Below, piece by piece: positions 1-9,958 of a stretch of 64,000 bases of DNA; the stretch's first letter is position 1, and the number at the start of each line of letters is the position of its first letter. The translations under genes were made by a program, and so were the position numbers. The stretch is taken from contig JAESUZ010000415.1 of assembly GCA_017311185.1 (NCBI GenBank), forward strand, positions 389,501 to 453,500. The letters run 5' to 3'. This DNA is from Proteles cristata cristata (taxonomy: Eukaryota; Chordata; Mammalia; Carnivora; Hyaenidae). The notes below the pieces were generated by a model. It had not been told where the DNA came from, ran no database searches, and worked only from the letters and a program-made list of their open reading frames with translations.

Positions 1-269
1 GAGCCTGACTGTGTGCCGCGTGCTGAATGCCCAGGGATAAGAGAATCACAGTCTCAGCCTCCAAGTGTCCCCCGACTCGTCAAGGTGTTAGGGTCGTAAA
101 TGCACACAATGCCACAGGAGTCCTCAGGGTAGATAGAAGACTCCAGCTTCCAGAGGGAGAAAAAAATGTCACTGAGAATTTGAACTGAGTCTTAAAAGAG
201 AAAAGGGTGGAGTACTCCAGATGCCAGAAGTGGGAGAGGACTTTTCTGGCCCTGGAACCAGAAGTGTAA

Positions 270-660
270 GTAAATGAAGGCATCAGACCGGCATGTGGCT
301 GGAGCTTCCGGTGAGTGTTTAGGTCATATGTCTGCGGGGATGGGGGCGGGGTGGGGGGTTGGGAGGGGAGATAAAGCTGGTGGGGGGTGGGGCAAGTAAA
401 GTCCCCAGGGGCCAGAGCTTCTATGTCATGCTAATCAATCTGGACTTTGTCCTGTAGGCAATGAGTCACCTCTGATGAGTTTCAAGCAGATCAGAGACAC
501 AACCAGATTGACATTTTAGGAGACGGCTGGTCTGGCGTGGTCAAGGTTGGGTTTCAGGGGAGAGCTTAGAAGCTGGAAGTCACTTCATAGGTCCAGGTGG
601 GGATGTTGGGGACACGAGCCATACTGCAGCGGTGCTGGCGGGGTTGAGAGGGCAGCCATG
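270..660 (+). mobile_element. L2-like ancient LINE fragment (tentative)
   Basis: Segments such as CAATCTGGACTTTGTCCTG, GATTGACATTTTAGGAGA and CATAGGTCCAGGTGGGGATG follow the order of a common mammalian-wide LINE-2-type 3' repeat. The family is not certain. Confidence 0.4.
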
Positions 661-1889
661 AGAGACACACACACAGACTGAGGTCGCCTGCATCCTTCGC
701 AGGGACCCCTGCCCAGAGCCGAGGGCGGGGCTGCGGAGAGCTGGACCAGGTAGCTGGGAGAAGCCCGTGCTGCGGACAACGGCAGTTCAGAGGAGGAAAT
801 GAACTCTGGAGAAAGGAGATTCTTCAAGACAAAATCACCTGTCTCCGGGTCAACTGAGAAGCTCGGACGGTACAGAAGTGGCTGCTATGGGCAAGGCCCA
901 GTGACAGCACCCGGATCAGTATTTTACAGTTCAGGGAAGGAGGGAGATCAGCAGGGGGAAGAGAAAAACCGAGTCTTATGTTTGGGAGGCAGTTATGACT
1001 ATGAAGCATTCCAGCCCTTCATCACCACATCGGCAAAATCGGCAGAATGAACCACATCCTCCGGTCGAAAAAACAAGCTCTGGAGAAGTTGCTGATTTGC
1101 CCAGAGGGACCAAAATGACACAAGAGGGCGCTAGAGCTAGACCCCATTTCGCTTCTGGCCACAGGGTCCAGGCTTCCTCTTATATTGTACCGCTCCCGTG
1201 GTCTGTTCCATGTGATCTAACACTTGGCCAGTTTCTAACTATATGATAGGGTAGTGATGGCCTCACATTTGAGGTCTGTGCTACACGGCAGGGGCTGTTC
1301 TAAACACTTTCTATGCTGTGAACTGATCTAAGCCAAGCTGTCCATTCCACAGCTGTCAGGCTTTGGGGGAAACAAAAGGAATCTCTGCTAATTAGAGGGG
1401 GATGGGAGCTACATGGCTTCCTCTCCCAACCGGCTAACTGATGGCATTATAATAAAAGCGGTTCTGCTGCACGTAACAAAGAGGCATAAAATTACCCACG
1501 CGTGGGTCCTTATAAGTCTCAGCTGCTTTGGCAGGCACTCTGACACCACTTCGCAGGGAAGAGTCACTTTGCAATTGTAGGTCAGCTGGCCTTTGGGCTG
1601 GACCAGGAATCAGAGGCAAGAGCAAAAGGATATCTAGACCTAGAATTTTTCTCCGTAGGGTTGGGTAGCCGGCTTCACCAGATTCTTTTATTTTGTGTAG
1701 CCGGGCCAAGATGCCTACTCGATCATTTCAGTCTACCTGCTGTCTCAAATATTGTTCACTTCACCCACAAAATTTAGTTTTTAACATCCTTTATACTAAT
1801 GAATAGGGCCCTCGCTGCAGTTTTAGATAGTAATATTTGAAGCCTCTACGACAGACACTCTGGAAGGCAGGTCATTTAACAAAGCTTGC

Positions 1890-2060
1890 AGAGCATTCAC
1901 TACAGCCGGGAACGGTTTCAAGCACTTTGAACTTTACACATCACAACCCACCTAATTGTAATAACAACCCCATGAGGTACATGTTAATGCTGCTCTCGTG
2001 TCCCAAATGAGGAAACTGAGTCATAGAGAAATTAAGGGATGCTTCCCCAGATGGGGGGTG
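1890..2060 (-). mobile_element. MIR SINE, reverse
   Basis: ACAACCCCATGAGGTACATG then AATGAGGAAACTGAGTCATA, the reverse MIR core. Confidence 0.6.
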
Positions 2061-2556
2061 AGAGCCTTGAAGGCAGTGACTGTGGGTGTGATCCATCCTC
2101 CAATCTCTATATTCAGAAGGACACAAGAAATACATGTTGGGGAGAGATAATAATTACCCATATGGCAACAGGTTTCACTGAATGGAATGAGGTTGGAGTA
2201 TGTGGGTAGGTATAAGTGTTAGCTGGGTTATCTCATAATGACCAATGGGACCCTCTTGGCACCTATCATTCTTCCAATACACCTTCCTTTGACTTCCATG
2301 CATCCTGTATAGCTTAGAGTTGGCCTCAGCAAGGACCTGGTTTGATGGCTACTGATTTGTCTATTTGGGTTTCCTTTGACAGAGATAAAAGTCCCAACTC
2401 ATATAAATAAATGCCTTAGTATGCGCACTTAATGAGTTCTTCCAAAATAAATGAAAGAATACATGATTCAGGAAGACAAATCACATATTTCTGTGTGTGT
2501 GTATTCCATTTCTACCTCCTTCACGTGTATCATCATATTTAATTCACCCGAAAATT

Positions 2557-2770
2557 GGGGTGCCTGGGTGGCTCGGTCGGTTAAGCGTCTGACTTCTGCT
2601 CAGGTCATGATCTTATGGTTTGTGGTTTTGAGCCCCGCATCGAGCTCTGTGCTAACAGCTAGCTCAGAGCCTGGAGCCTGTTTCAGATTCTGTGTCTCGC
2701 TCTCTCTCTGACCCTCCCCTGTTCACGCTGTCTCTCTCTCTCTTTTAGAAATAAATAAAACATAAAAAAA
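2557..2770 (+). mobile_element. Felid tRNA-Lys SINE
   Basis: Head TGCCTGGGTGGCTCGG, CT-rich 3' part and TTTTAGAAATAAATAAA tail. A 20-bp target-site duplication (2537-2556 and 2771-2790) differs at one position. It shares GCCTGTTTCAG and GACCCTCCCC with the CCTAG-tail subfamily. Confidence 0.93.
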
Positions 2771-2831
2771 ATTTAATTCACCCCAAAATTATTTGAGATA
2801 GGCTTGGAGAGATTAAGAAATTTGCTTAATT

Positions 2832-3049
2832 GAGGCATCTGGGTGGCTCACTCAGTTAAGCATCTGACTTCAGCTCAGGTCTTGATCTAGGGGTTCATGA
2901 GTTTGAGCCCTGCATCGGGCTCTGTGCTGACAGCTCAGAGCCTAGAACCTGCTTCAGATTCTGTCTCCCTTTCTCTCTGTCCCTCCCCTGCTCATACTCT
3001 CTCTCTGTCTCTCTCTCAAAAATAAATAAAATTTAAAAATAATTTTTTT
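2832..3049 (+). mobile_element. Felid tRNA-Lys SINE
   Basis: Diverged head GGCATCTGGGTGGCTCA, intact CT tract and A-rich tail. Flanked by AATTTGCT repeats. It lies only 40 nt after the previous copy. Confidence 0.9.
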
Positions 3050-4139
3050 AATTTGCTCAAGATCACACGGCAAACAAATGGCTTTGCCACTGGCTCTAAT
3101 GCCAACCCAGTCTCTTGCCACCACAGCACAGGGCTAGTAAGCACATGTGCTTAGGAAAGATGTCAACGTCAGGCCATGTCTAGAAGAAGTACATTTCATA
3201 GGGGTGCTCAGAGGTCTGTGTCCCCTAAACCGGAAAAGGCTTTTGGAAATAGCATGCTCTATTCAGAAAGCCGACGAGTCCAGACAGAAAGAAACACCCA
3301 AACCTCAAGATCCCTCCCCTCTTTCAGGTTTTCTATATGCTGAAGTGGGGGTGGAGGGCTTCCCAACATACAAAACGTATGCAGAATTTTATTCAAAAAT
3401 GTTTAATAAATCAAAGGTGCACTTAGAACAAGAAGCATCACGTCGCCCACGTGATAGCTCTTTGTGAGGCTGAAGATCCAAGGGGCAGACTTGTGTTTCT
3501 GCAGAACTGATTGATGGGATGGGAGAGATAGGGGGAAAAAAATACACTCTCTGCCATAGACAACCACCGAACAGAGGAAATTTAAAATATGAGAGGGAAG
3601 ATTGAAGCCCCACTGAAAGATTAAAGAAAGGAAAGAACTACAAATGGGCAGATCAATTATCGTGTGAAGATCCTGAGGTGTTTAATTCATCTTGGGCCGC
3701 GGCGCACTTGGAAGTCACACAGTTGTGCTGCACGTTTGGTTCTTGTATCTTTCCAGACTTCATAGATCATAAGGGCCCGAACCACCAATGGCCAAAGGGC
3801 AGGGTTCATTTGGGCAAGAGATGGCCGGCGTGTCAGTGGAATTCCCCGTCACGTTTACCCACCTCCAGCCTGTGCTCATCAGGGCATAAGGTTGTTTTTT
3901 GTTTTTCAAATCAAAATTGACTGGAATTGACCATATGGGGGAGGGAACCTTTATTTTTCCTACAAAACTAACTTAAGTATAATGAAAATCATGCCAAATG
4001 ATCAGGGTTTACCTTTATCTTTGGCCAACAGGAAACTTAGCTATAAACTGGTAACTTGGCTTATTTACAGTGTGGGATTTATGATTTCTATAACAGCAGT
4101 CTGGTTTTCTGCCTGATATTTATTGCTACAATTAAATAT

Positions 4140-4890
4140 TTGCAATTGTCCCATGGTCCTGGATCAGCCTGACCATGCCTGTGGCTCCAGCCATCTCGAA
4201 TTAGACCAAGGATGGACTTGGGATACTCATCCCAAACTTGACTGAACCATTCAGCTTTCCTGAGTTGGATTTTCTAACTAAGCAATTTCCAATTACTAGG
4301 GGGAGTGGATGCTGTGAGGTGGCATCAGATCCCTCTCCATGGACGAGGCCCTCTTTCTCTCGGAGGTCTGGTATTGGCTGATGAAGGCTGTCAGCTGATT
4401 CCTCTCAGAGAATTTCCCTTAACCAGAGTTGCCTTGACCTCACTCCCCATGCTCCTTCCATGGGGATAGCCTGTGTCCAGAAATGGGATGATCCAAGTAC
4501 AAAGCCCAAGCCCATGGCTCACGGCAGGACAACACTGAGAGCCACCCCAGCTCTGGAACTTTCCATGAGATGGGCCTCTGTTGTGACTGCATTGCATCCC
4601 AGCTTCTCCCTATACCTGTCCTTCTCCCCTCATTCCCCTGTGGGTATTGATCCTATGAGCACTCCCCAAAAAACTTCCTGCCCACATATCTCAACATCTC
4701 CATGTTTCCCAGGAAACCCAGCCCAACACAACAGTGGCTGCTGCTGGAGGACAGGGTTTCCTTACTACCCACTGGGCACATTGCCACCCCCAATAATATA
4801 TGATAGTCAGTATGAGGACAGCATGGATATTGGCCAGGCAATGGATAACCTTTGCCTTCAGACATGTTGTTTTCTTCAATAAGTTCTTAG
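4140..4890. repeat. Possible ancient interspersed repeat
   Basis: The text (GGCATCAGATCCCTCTCCAT, TGAGAGCCACCCCAGCTCTG, GGAACTTTCCATGAGATGGG) reads like a dispersed repeat seen in other laurasiatherian genomes, but I cannot name the family. It contains a 140-codon open frame that is probably chance. Confidence 0.3.
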
Positions 4891-4934
4891 GTAGCTTGGA
4901 GTAAATGGCAAAACTACATTACAAGACCCCAGAG

Positions 4935-5085
4935 TCCATGCAGTAGAGTGGGTGGAGCTCAAACCTGGCTCTGTCTCAAGCTGGGTGACCATGGGCAATT
5001 TACTGAACCTCTCTGAGCATGGTTTTCTTTGACTACAAAATGGGTCAAATCACTTTATGGGGCAGTTCTAAAGACTATATGAGTT
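4935..5085 (+). mobile_element. MIR SINE
   Basis: GCTGGGTGACCATGGGCAAT, CTGAACCTCTCTGAGC and AAAATGGGTCAAAT follow the MIR core order. Confidence 0.65.
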
Positions 5086-5430
5086 TAGGATTATAAAAGC
5101 ATCCGTAACACAGAAGCTACTCTGTAAATGTTGGTTTGCTTTTGTAAACACAGCATGGTGGTGGACACCCTAGTATCTCCTAGGTTAGAAAATGGGGTGG
5201 GCAGTACCAAGGAGTTTGCAGTGGATATGAACATACTGGGGAGACTTGGGGCAGCCTGGGGAAAGGTAACCCACCCCCATGCCAAGTTAGCAAAGTATCT
5301 CCCCAGCTCCCTTCCCCACAAAGGAGGGTGCTCCCTGGAAGTTAATGTTCCTCAGGGAACAACCAGAAGGAAGAGCGGCACTTCCCTGAAGGACGTCCTC
5401 TCTTTCAGGTTAGGAAAGACTTTACAAATT

Positions 5431-5653
5431 AAAAAAAAAAATTTTTTTAAGTTTATTTATTTATTTTGAGAGAGAGAGAGAGAAAATGCAAGCAGGGGAA
5501 GGGCAGAGAGAGAGGGAGAGAGAGAATCCCAAGCAGCCTCCACGCTACCAGCACAGAGCCACATGCGGGGCTCAAACTCACCAACCCGTGAGATCATGAC
5601 CTGAGCTAAAACCAAGAGTCAGACGCTCAACTGACTGAGCACCCAGGCACCTT
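5431..5653 (-). mobile_element. Felid tRNA-Lys SINE, reverse
   Basis: T-rich start, GAGAGAGA tract, then GAGCACCCAGGCACC at the head end. Flanks GGAAAGACTTT / GGGAAGACTTT look like the target duplication. Confidence 0.92.
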
Positions 5654-5989
5654 GGGAAGACTTTGCGGATTTAATGGAAGCCCAGCCATGTGACTCTGAG
5701 TGAGGCTCATCATGAGATCGTCACTTCCTGAAGCTGGCACCTGAACCATCTTCTCTGTCCCATACAGCACTGGCAGGCGTGGTATAGGCACCCAATAAAA
5801 ACTCGCAGAGTGCAGCAGTCATCTTTAGTCCTCACGCCTCAAAAGCCCTGATGATTCTGGAGCAGGGGACATAATCTCCGAGGACGGTGGTGTCACATCA
5901 GCCCAGGCCTCTCCACTGGTTTCCCGTGTGTCTTCATAGGGGCCCCTTCAAGTTGTGCAGTGCTCCAGCCATATCCCATCACGTTTCCC

Positions 5990-6190
5990 CGGATCAGTTT
6001 GGTGAATACTGTTTTAGTGGAACATAGCCACGCTCACTGGCATAAACATTCTCTGTGGCTGCTTCTGTGTCACAGTGGCTGGATTCAATAGTCACAACAG
6101 GAATGGATGGCCAGAAAAAAACTAACATTTTTGTTTTCTGGTCCTTCAGGAAAAGTTTGTTGACCCCTGTCCGAGAAGGAACAAATGAGA
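5990..6190 (-). mobile_element. hAT-type element with GTTTG..GACCCCTG terminus
   Basis: TTTTAGTGGAACATAGCCAC, CTGTGGCTGCTTCTGTGTCA and a terminal GTTTGTTGACCCCTG. The inverted-repeat end GGGGTCGGCAAAC is common to a family of mammalian hAT elements. Confidence 0.55.
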
Positions 6191-6334
6191 TAAAGGTTCC
6201 CCCCATGAAGAGGTTCATTCCTTCCCTGGGCTGGAGACTAGACTCACTGAACACAGGACACTTTCATCTCAGAGGGTCTGGGGGCTCAGCAAGTTCCATC
6301 CCATAAAAAGACTTGACTAATATCAAAGCCAGCT

Positions 6335-6545
6335 CACTCTGCAAAGTCTACTCTCTGCCAGTCACCACACTACACACCTTCCTTCTGTGCTCTCATGTGC
6401 ACCTCTCAGTAATGCCATGAAGTGGGAACTACATTGTCCCTACTTTCCAGATGAGAAAACTGAGGCCAAGAGAGAGTAAATGACTGGCCCAAAGTCCCAC
6501 AACGGGGCTATGTTGGTAGAGTGGGGGCTCTCCCAGGTCTGTTTT
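6335..6545 (-). mobile_element. MIR SINE, reverse
   Basis: GCCATGAAGTGGGAACTACA, CCAGATGAGAAAACTGAGGC and CTGGCCCAAAGTCCCACA. Confidence 0.65.
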
Positions 6546-7942
6546 GAGCCCCAGCTGCTGTTCGTTCATAGGTACTCCTCTATGCTGTCCTCCAGTGCTG
6601 AAGGCCAAGCCAGAACAAGACTGTTGTTACTCAAATACAAATAAGCATGGAACACATTGGTTCAGGCCCAACCGGTGGTTGTTGTATAAAAACAATCCCT
6701 AACCAGTACATCAAAGAGTGGATCTCTGACAAAGGCATTGCGGAGAAGACTTTTCTTAGGGTGGTGGAATCAGCCCACAGAGAACCAGAGTCCCAAGCCC
6801 CCACCCTCCACCCCAAGGCAGGATAGGGGCTCTCTCCAGTGGAATGTAACCTAACACGTGAGAAAATGGCACCCAGAACTCGGACAGAATAGATTGACCT
6901 GATAGCATCAGATACCTACACCGGATGAGGGCTAAAGGCTCTGTGTTGGAATAAAAAAAACAAAAAAACAGAGATCCTAGGGAGGGAGGTCTGTTCCAAC
7001 TCCCCAGATAAAGACATATTACATGATAAGCTAACCCTTTTGTCTTCCCAAATTAAAAGGACTACACATCTTTTAGAGAATTCTCTCCTTTAGGGCCATG
7101 TGCAGAAATGTATTCAAGTCCACATTGTTGTGATAACAGAGCCTTGGGGAAATAAGAGACAATCTGTGGGAGGCTTGCAGTGATTACACAAAGAGCAAAA
7201 CTGTTCTCATTTTTGCTTGAGATAAAAGGATGATTACGTGCCAGGGAAATTAATCCCTATTAAAGAGATGAACCACAAGTGTGCTGAGATCACTTCCTGT
7301 TCACACAGGAAGGGAATCTTCTGGTTTTCTGAGACTCTTTCCACGAAGTCAGAGTGAGCCACATAAGGCTGTAGAGGGGAGAAGAGACACCTGAGTCATA
7401 GCAGTGATTTAGTGATTTGACTTGCCTAAAAATGTCTGTTTCTACCTATGACCAGCTGTGCAGGTGCTGCGAGGTCTCCAGCTTAAACTTGGAAACCAGC
7501 AAACTTCTTGGAGCTCTGCCTCTTTGGCCCTTGCTCTGTGGTCAGATAGCCATCAGTGGTGTCGTCAGCGCCACACACGGTGACCCACCCGGCAAACAGC
7601 CCCACCTGCACCACCTCCCGGTCCACGGAAACCTCCCACCACAAGGATTTTTGGTCCAACACAGTGTTTCATTCTTTTTCACACTCACTTATCACCAACT
7701 AAAAACGAACTTACACAACGTGTGGCCCTTGAGAGCGAAGTTCACGTCTGCCTGCTCCGTCCCTACATTGCCAATGCCAGGCTCATGGCAGGTGGTCACT
7801 GGTGCATATTCGGTGGATATTAATGAGGTCTTCATGAACAAGTTGAAGTGTGCTTAACATTTCCCAAGTACTTTAGTTTCTCACATTGAGTTGGTTATGC
7901 TATTTTAGGTGTCCTGGTTACAAAGTATCCAACTGTCACTTT

Positions 7943-8214
7943 AGGGGCACCTGGGTGGCTCAGTCAGGTAAGTGTCTGCTTCAGCTCAGGTCATGATCTC
8001 GTGGTTCATAGATTTTTGCCCCGTGTTTGTGGACTCCTGCCCTGTGTCGGGAATCCAGCTGGGCTGACAGTGAGGAGCCTGGGGCCTGCTTCGGATTCTG
8101 TGTCTCCCTCTCTCTCTCTGGCTCTCCTCTGTTCTCACTCTGTCTTACTCTCTCTCTCAAAAATAAATAAACATTAAAAATTGTTTAATAAATAAATAAT
8201 AATAATAAAGTAAT
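7943..8214 (+). mobile_element. Felid tRNA-Lys SINE with internal insertion
   Basis: Head GGCACCTGGGTGGCTCAG. The middle is longer than usual (a partly repeated CCTGTGTCGGG stretch). A 21-bp target duplication lies at 7922-7942 and 8215-8235. Confidence 0.9.
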
Positions 8215-8254
8215 AAAGTATTCAACTGTCACTTTCATAAAGCGGTTTTTCATT

Positions 8255-8480
8255 TAAGCTATATGAACACCTACCTTGGGCCAAGCAAGTGCCGGGCATC
8301 TATCTACACCAGGAATTCAATGGCCAGCAAAATAGAATGCCTGCCCTCAAGAGCTTGCAATCTGTTGGGAATAGTGGGGACCAAAGATTAATGAAATAGC
8401 AATATAGGCACACAGTTACAACCTTGGTTAGCACTACGAAGGAAAAACACATGCAGGCCTTCAGTGAAAGTCATGTCTGT
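8255..8480 (+). mobile_element. L2-like ancient LINE fragment (tentative)
   Basis: Order of words: GCCAAGCAAGTGCCGGGCA, TGCCTGCCCTCAAGAGCTTG and GTTAGCACTACGAAGG. It resembles the widespread repeat that reads 'tgccctcaaggagctt' in other mammals. Confidence 0.45.
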
Positions 8481-9659
8481 GCTGAGACCAGAAAGATGCA
8501 TTGACTAGGTGAGTTAACTAAGTGAACTTGCTAAAGGGTGATTAGGGTTGGAGTTAAGAACAGAGTTCAGGTGGGAGGAAAGATTCGGGGAAGAAGAGAA
8601 CGGGCTTAGAGAACTTTCTGGAAAAAGAGACTAGTGTGTACCTGTGTCACAGAGGTCAGGTGGATATTGACAGGAGTGAGTTGATGGCTGCCTAAAATAG
8701 GTAGAGTCCAAACAAGTAGAGAAAAGAAGACAAATTTGGGGTTATTTAGGAGGTCAAATGGCAGGACTTGGTTTGTCCTTCAAGGACATCAATCTGGTGG
8801 CTGAGGCATTGACTTTGGCCTTCTGGGCTGCTACTTGTGGGACCGTTCGCGGCAGGCAACCGGGCTTCCAAAGGTGGAAGCAGCCACTGAGCGTGTGTGC
8901 CAAATAGGTCACGGCCGATGGGAGAGCAGGAGCCCCAGGTGAGCACCTGCCTCACCTGATAGCAAGGTTTCAGAACCTGGACTCAGGACCCAGGCAGGAG
9001 GATTCCTGGAGCCCTTCCATAGCTTACTGTGGGCAGTCAGGTGATTATAAGAGCTCAAGATGATGCTTATTAAAGAAATCAATTGGGTTCCTGAGAACCC
9101 ACGCCTACTAGGTGATGTTGCTTTATACAACCTTACCTGTAACCAGAGTAGCTAAATACAGAACACAGGGAAAGCTGGCCCTCGATATGAGGACCGTGGT
9201 TTCTTCACCCTCATGATCAAAGAAAGACTCCAAGGAAAGAGAAAAAAATAATTAAAAAGTAAAAAACCTTATGTAATGAGATTTAAAAGAAAACTTTTGA
9301 AGCCAACAAGCAACCATGGTTCAAAGGGCCCGGAATCAATGTTTGTCAATAGCAGTTTTGCATCCTGTATCTTTCGTGAATAGAAAGTGCGATGTTGTTC
9401 GGAGCCCATCCATGCCTTAATTCTGTTGAGAGATGTGATGAATCAGAACTCTGTTAACATTCTGTCTGAATCAGCAATGGCAAAGGCCTGTGGCAGAAGC
9501 CTTACCCGATCCGGGCTTTCATCCTGTGACTGGGATGGCAGTTAACTATTGGACCTTCCACACTGAACCCTCGGCAGCCCCCGGGGTGCATCCACGGGCT
9601 GGGGCTCTTTAGCTCTGCCGCTTTCTTTGGAGACTTTCTCCCCCAGAAAAGAAACCACC

Positions 9660-9901
9660 CCATGACTCAGCCCAGCTCCAAAGTTACCATTTGTTTAACC
9701 AAGATAGTTGGCTTGCAAAACATTAAACATTAAACAGTATTTGATGCCTAGTTAATAATTGGCATCCTCTTCATTTGTTCCTGAATCCTTGTAGAGTGAC
9801 GCTTCTCCCCACCCCCACCCCCCCGCAAAAGGCATAGACAACAGAAGAAATTGTGTGTCGAGCCGACCAAGAGTCCTTAAACTGCATATACGCCCGCCAG
9901 A
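9660..9901 (+). promoter_or_regulatory. HABP2: Probable HABP2 proximal promoter and 5' UTR with liver-factor-like sites
   Basis: This segment lies directly before the HABP2 start codon and has no clear TATA box. An HNF1-like palindrome, GTTAATAATTGGC, sits at 9751-9763 (consensus GTTAATNATTAAC). A FOXA-like TTGTTTAAC is at 9691-9699, a DR1/HNF4-like CTCCAAAGTTAC at about 9676-9687, and an AP-1/MARE-like TGACTCAGC at 9663-9671. HNF1, FOXA and HNF4 control many liver plasma-protein genes and HABP2 is mainly made in liver, so the cluster fits. The transcription start is not visible and these are motif matches only. Confidence 0.5.
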
Positions 9902-9958
9902 ATGTCTCGTCTCCATTTACTGCTGTTAACGGTTCTGGCGGGAAAAACAGCCATCGCG
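9902..9958 (+). CDS. HABP2: HABP2 exon 1: start codon and signal peptide
   Basis: Encodes residues 1-19: Met, then a Leu-rich hydrophobic core ([11 protein letters not shown]) and KTAIA, followed by the donor GTAAGT. I chose this ATG because the four codons before it read ACG CCC GCC AGA. Human HABP2, as I recall it, begins four residues earlier, so the human initiator is not available here. The exon ends in phase 0. Confidence 0.9.

Larger units (their letters stand above)
1..9640. other. Intergenic region upstream of HABP2
   Basis: No coding exon was recognised here on either strand. The open frames are short, lack splice logic and match no family I know. The stretch holds an L2-like fragment (about 270-660), MIRs (1890-2060, 4935-5085, 6335-6545), felid SINEs (2557, 2832, 5431, 7943), an hAT-type fragment (5990-6190), a possible old repeat (4140-4890) and a second L2-like fragment (8255-8480). 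The segments 660-1890, 2060-2540, 3050-4140 and 6550-7940 contain nothing I can name. Confidence 0.7.

Noticed and set aside
4460..4882. 140-codon open frame
   Set aside because: It lies in what looks like an old interspersed repeat; both strands are open over parts of it, which suggests chance.
7417..7857. 146-codon open frame upstream of HABP2
   Set aside because: Composition is not protein-like, no family is recognised, and no splice or promoter context supports it.
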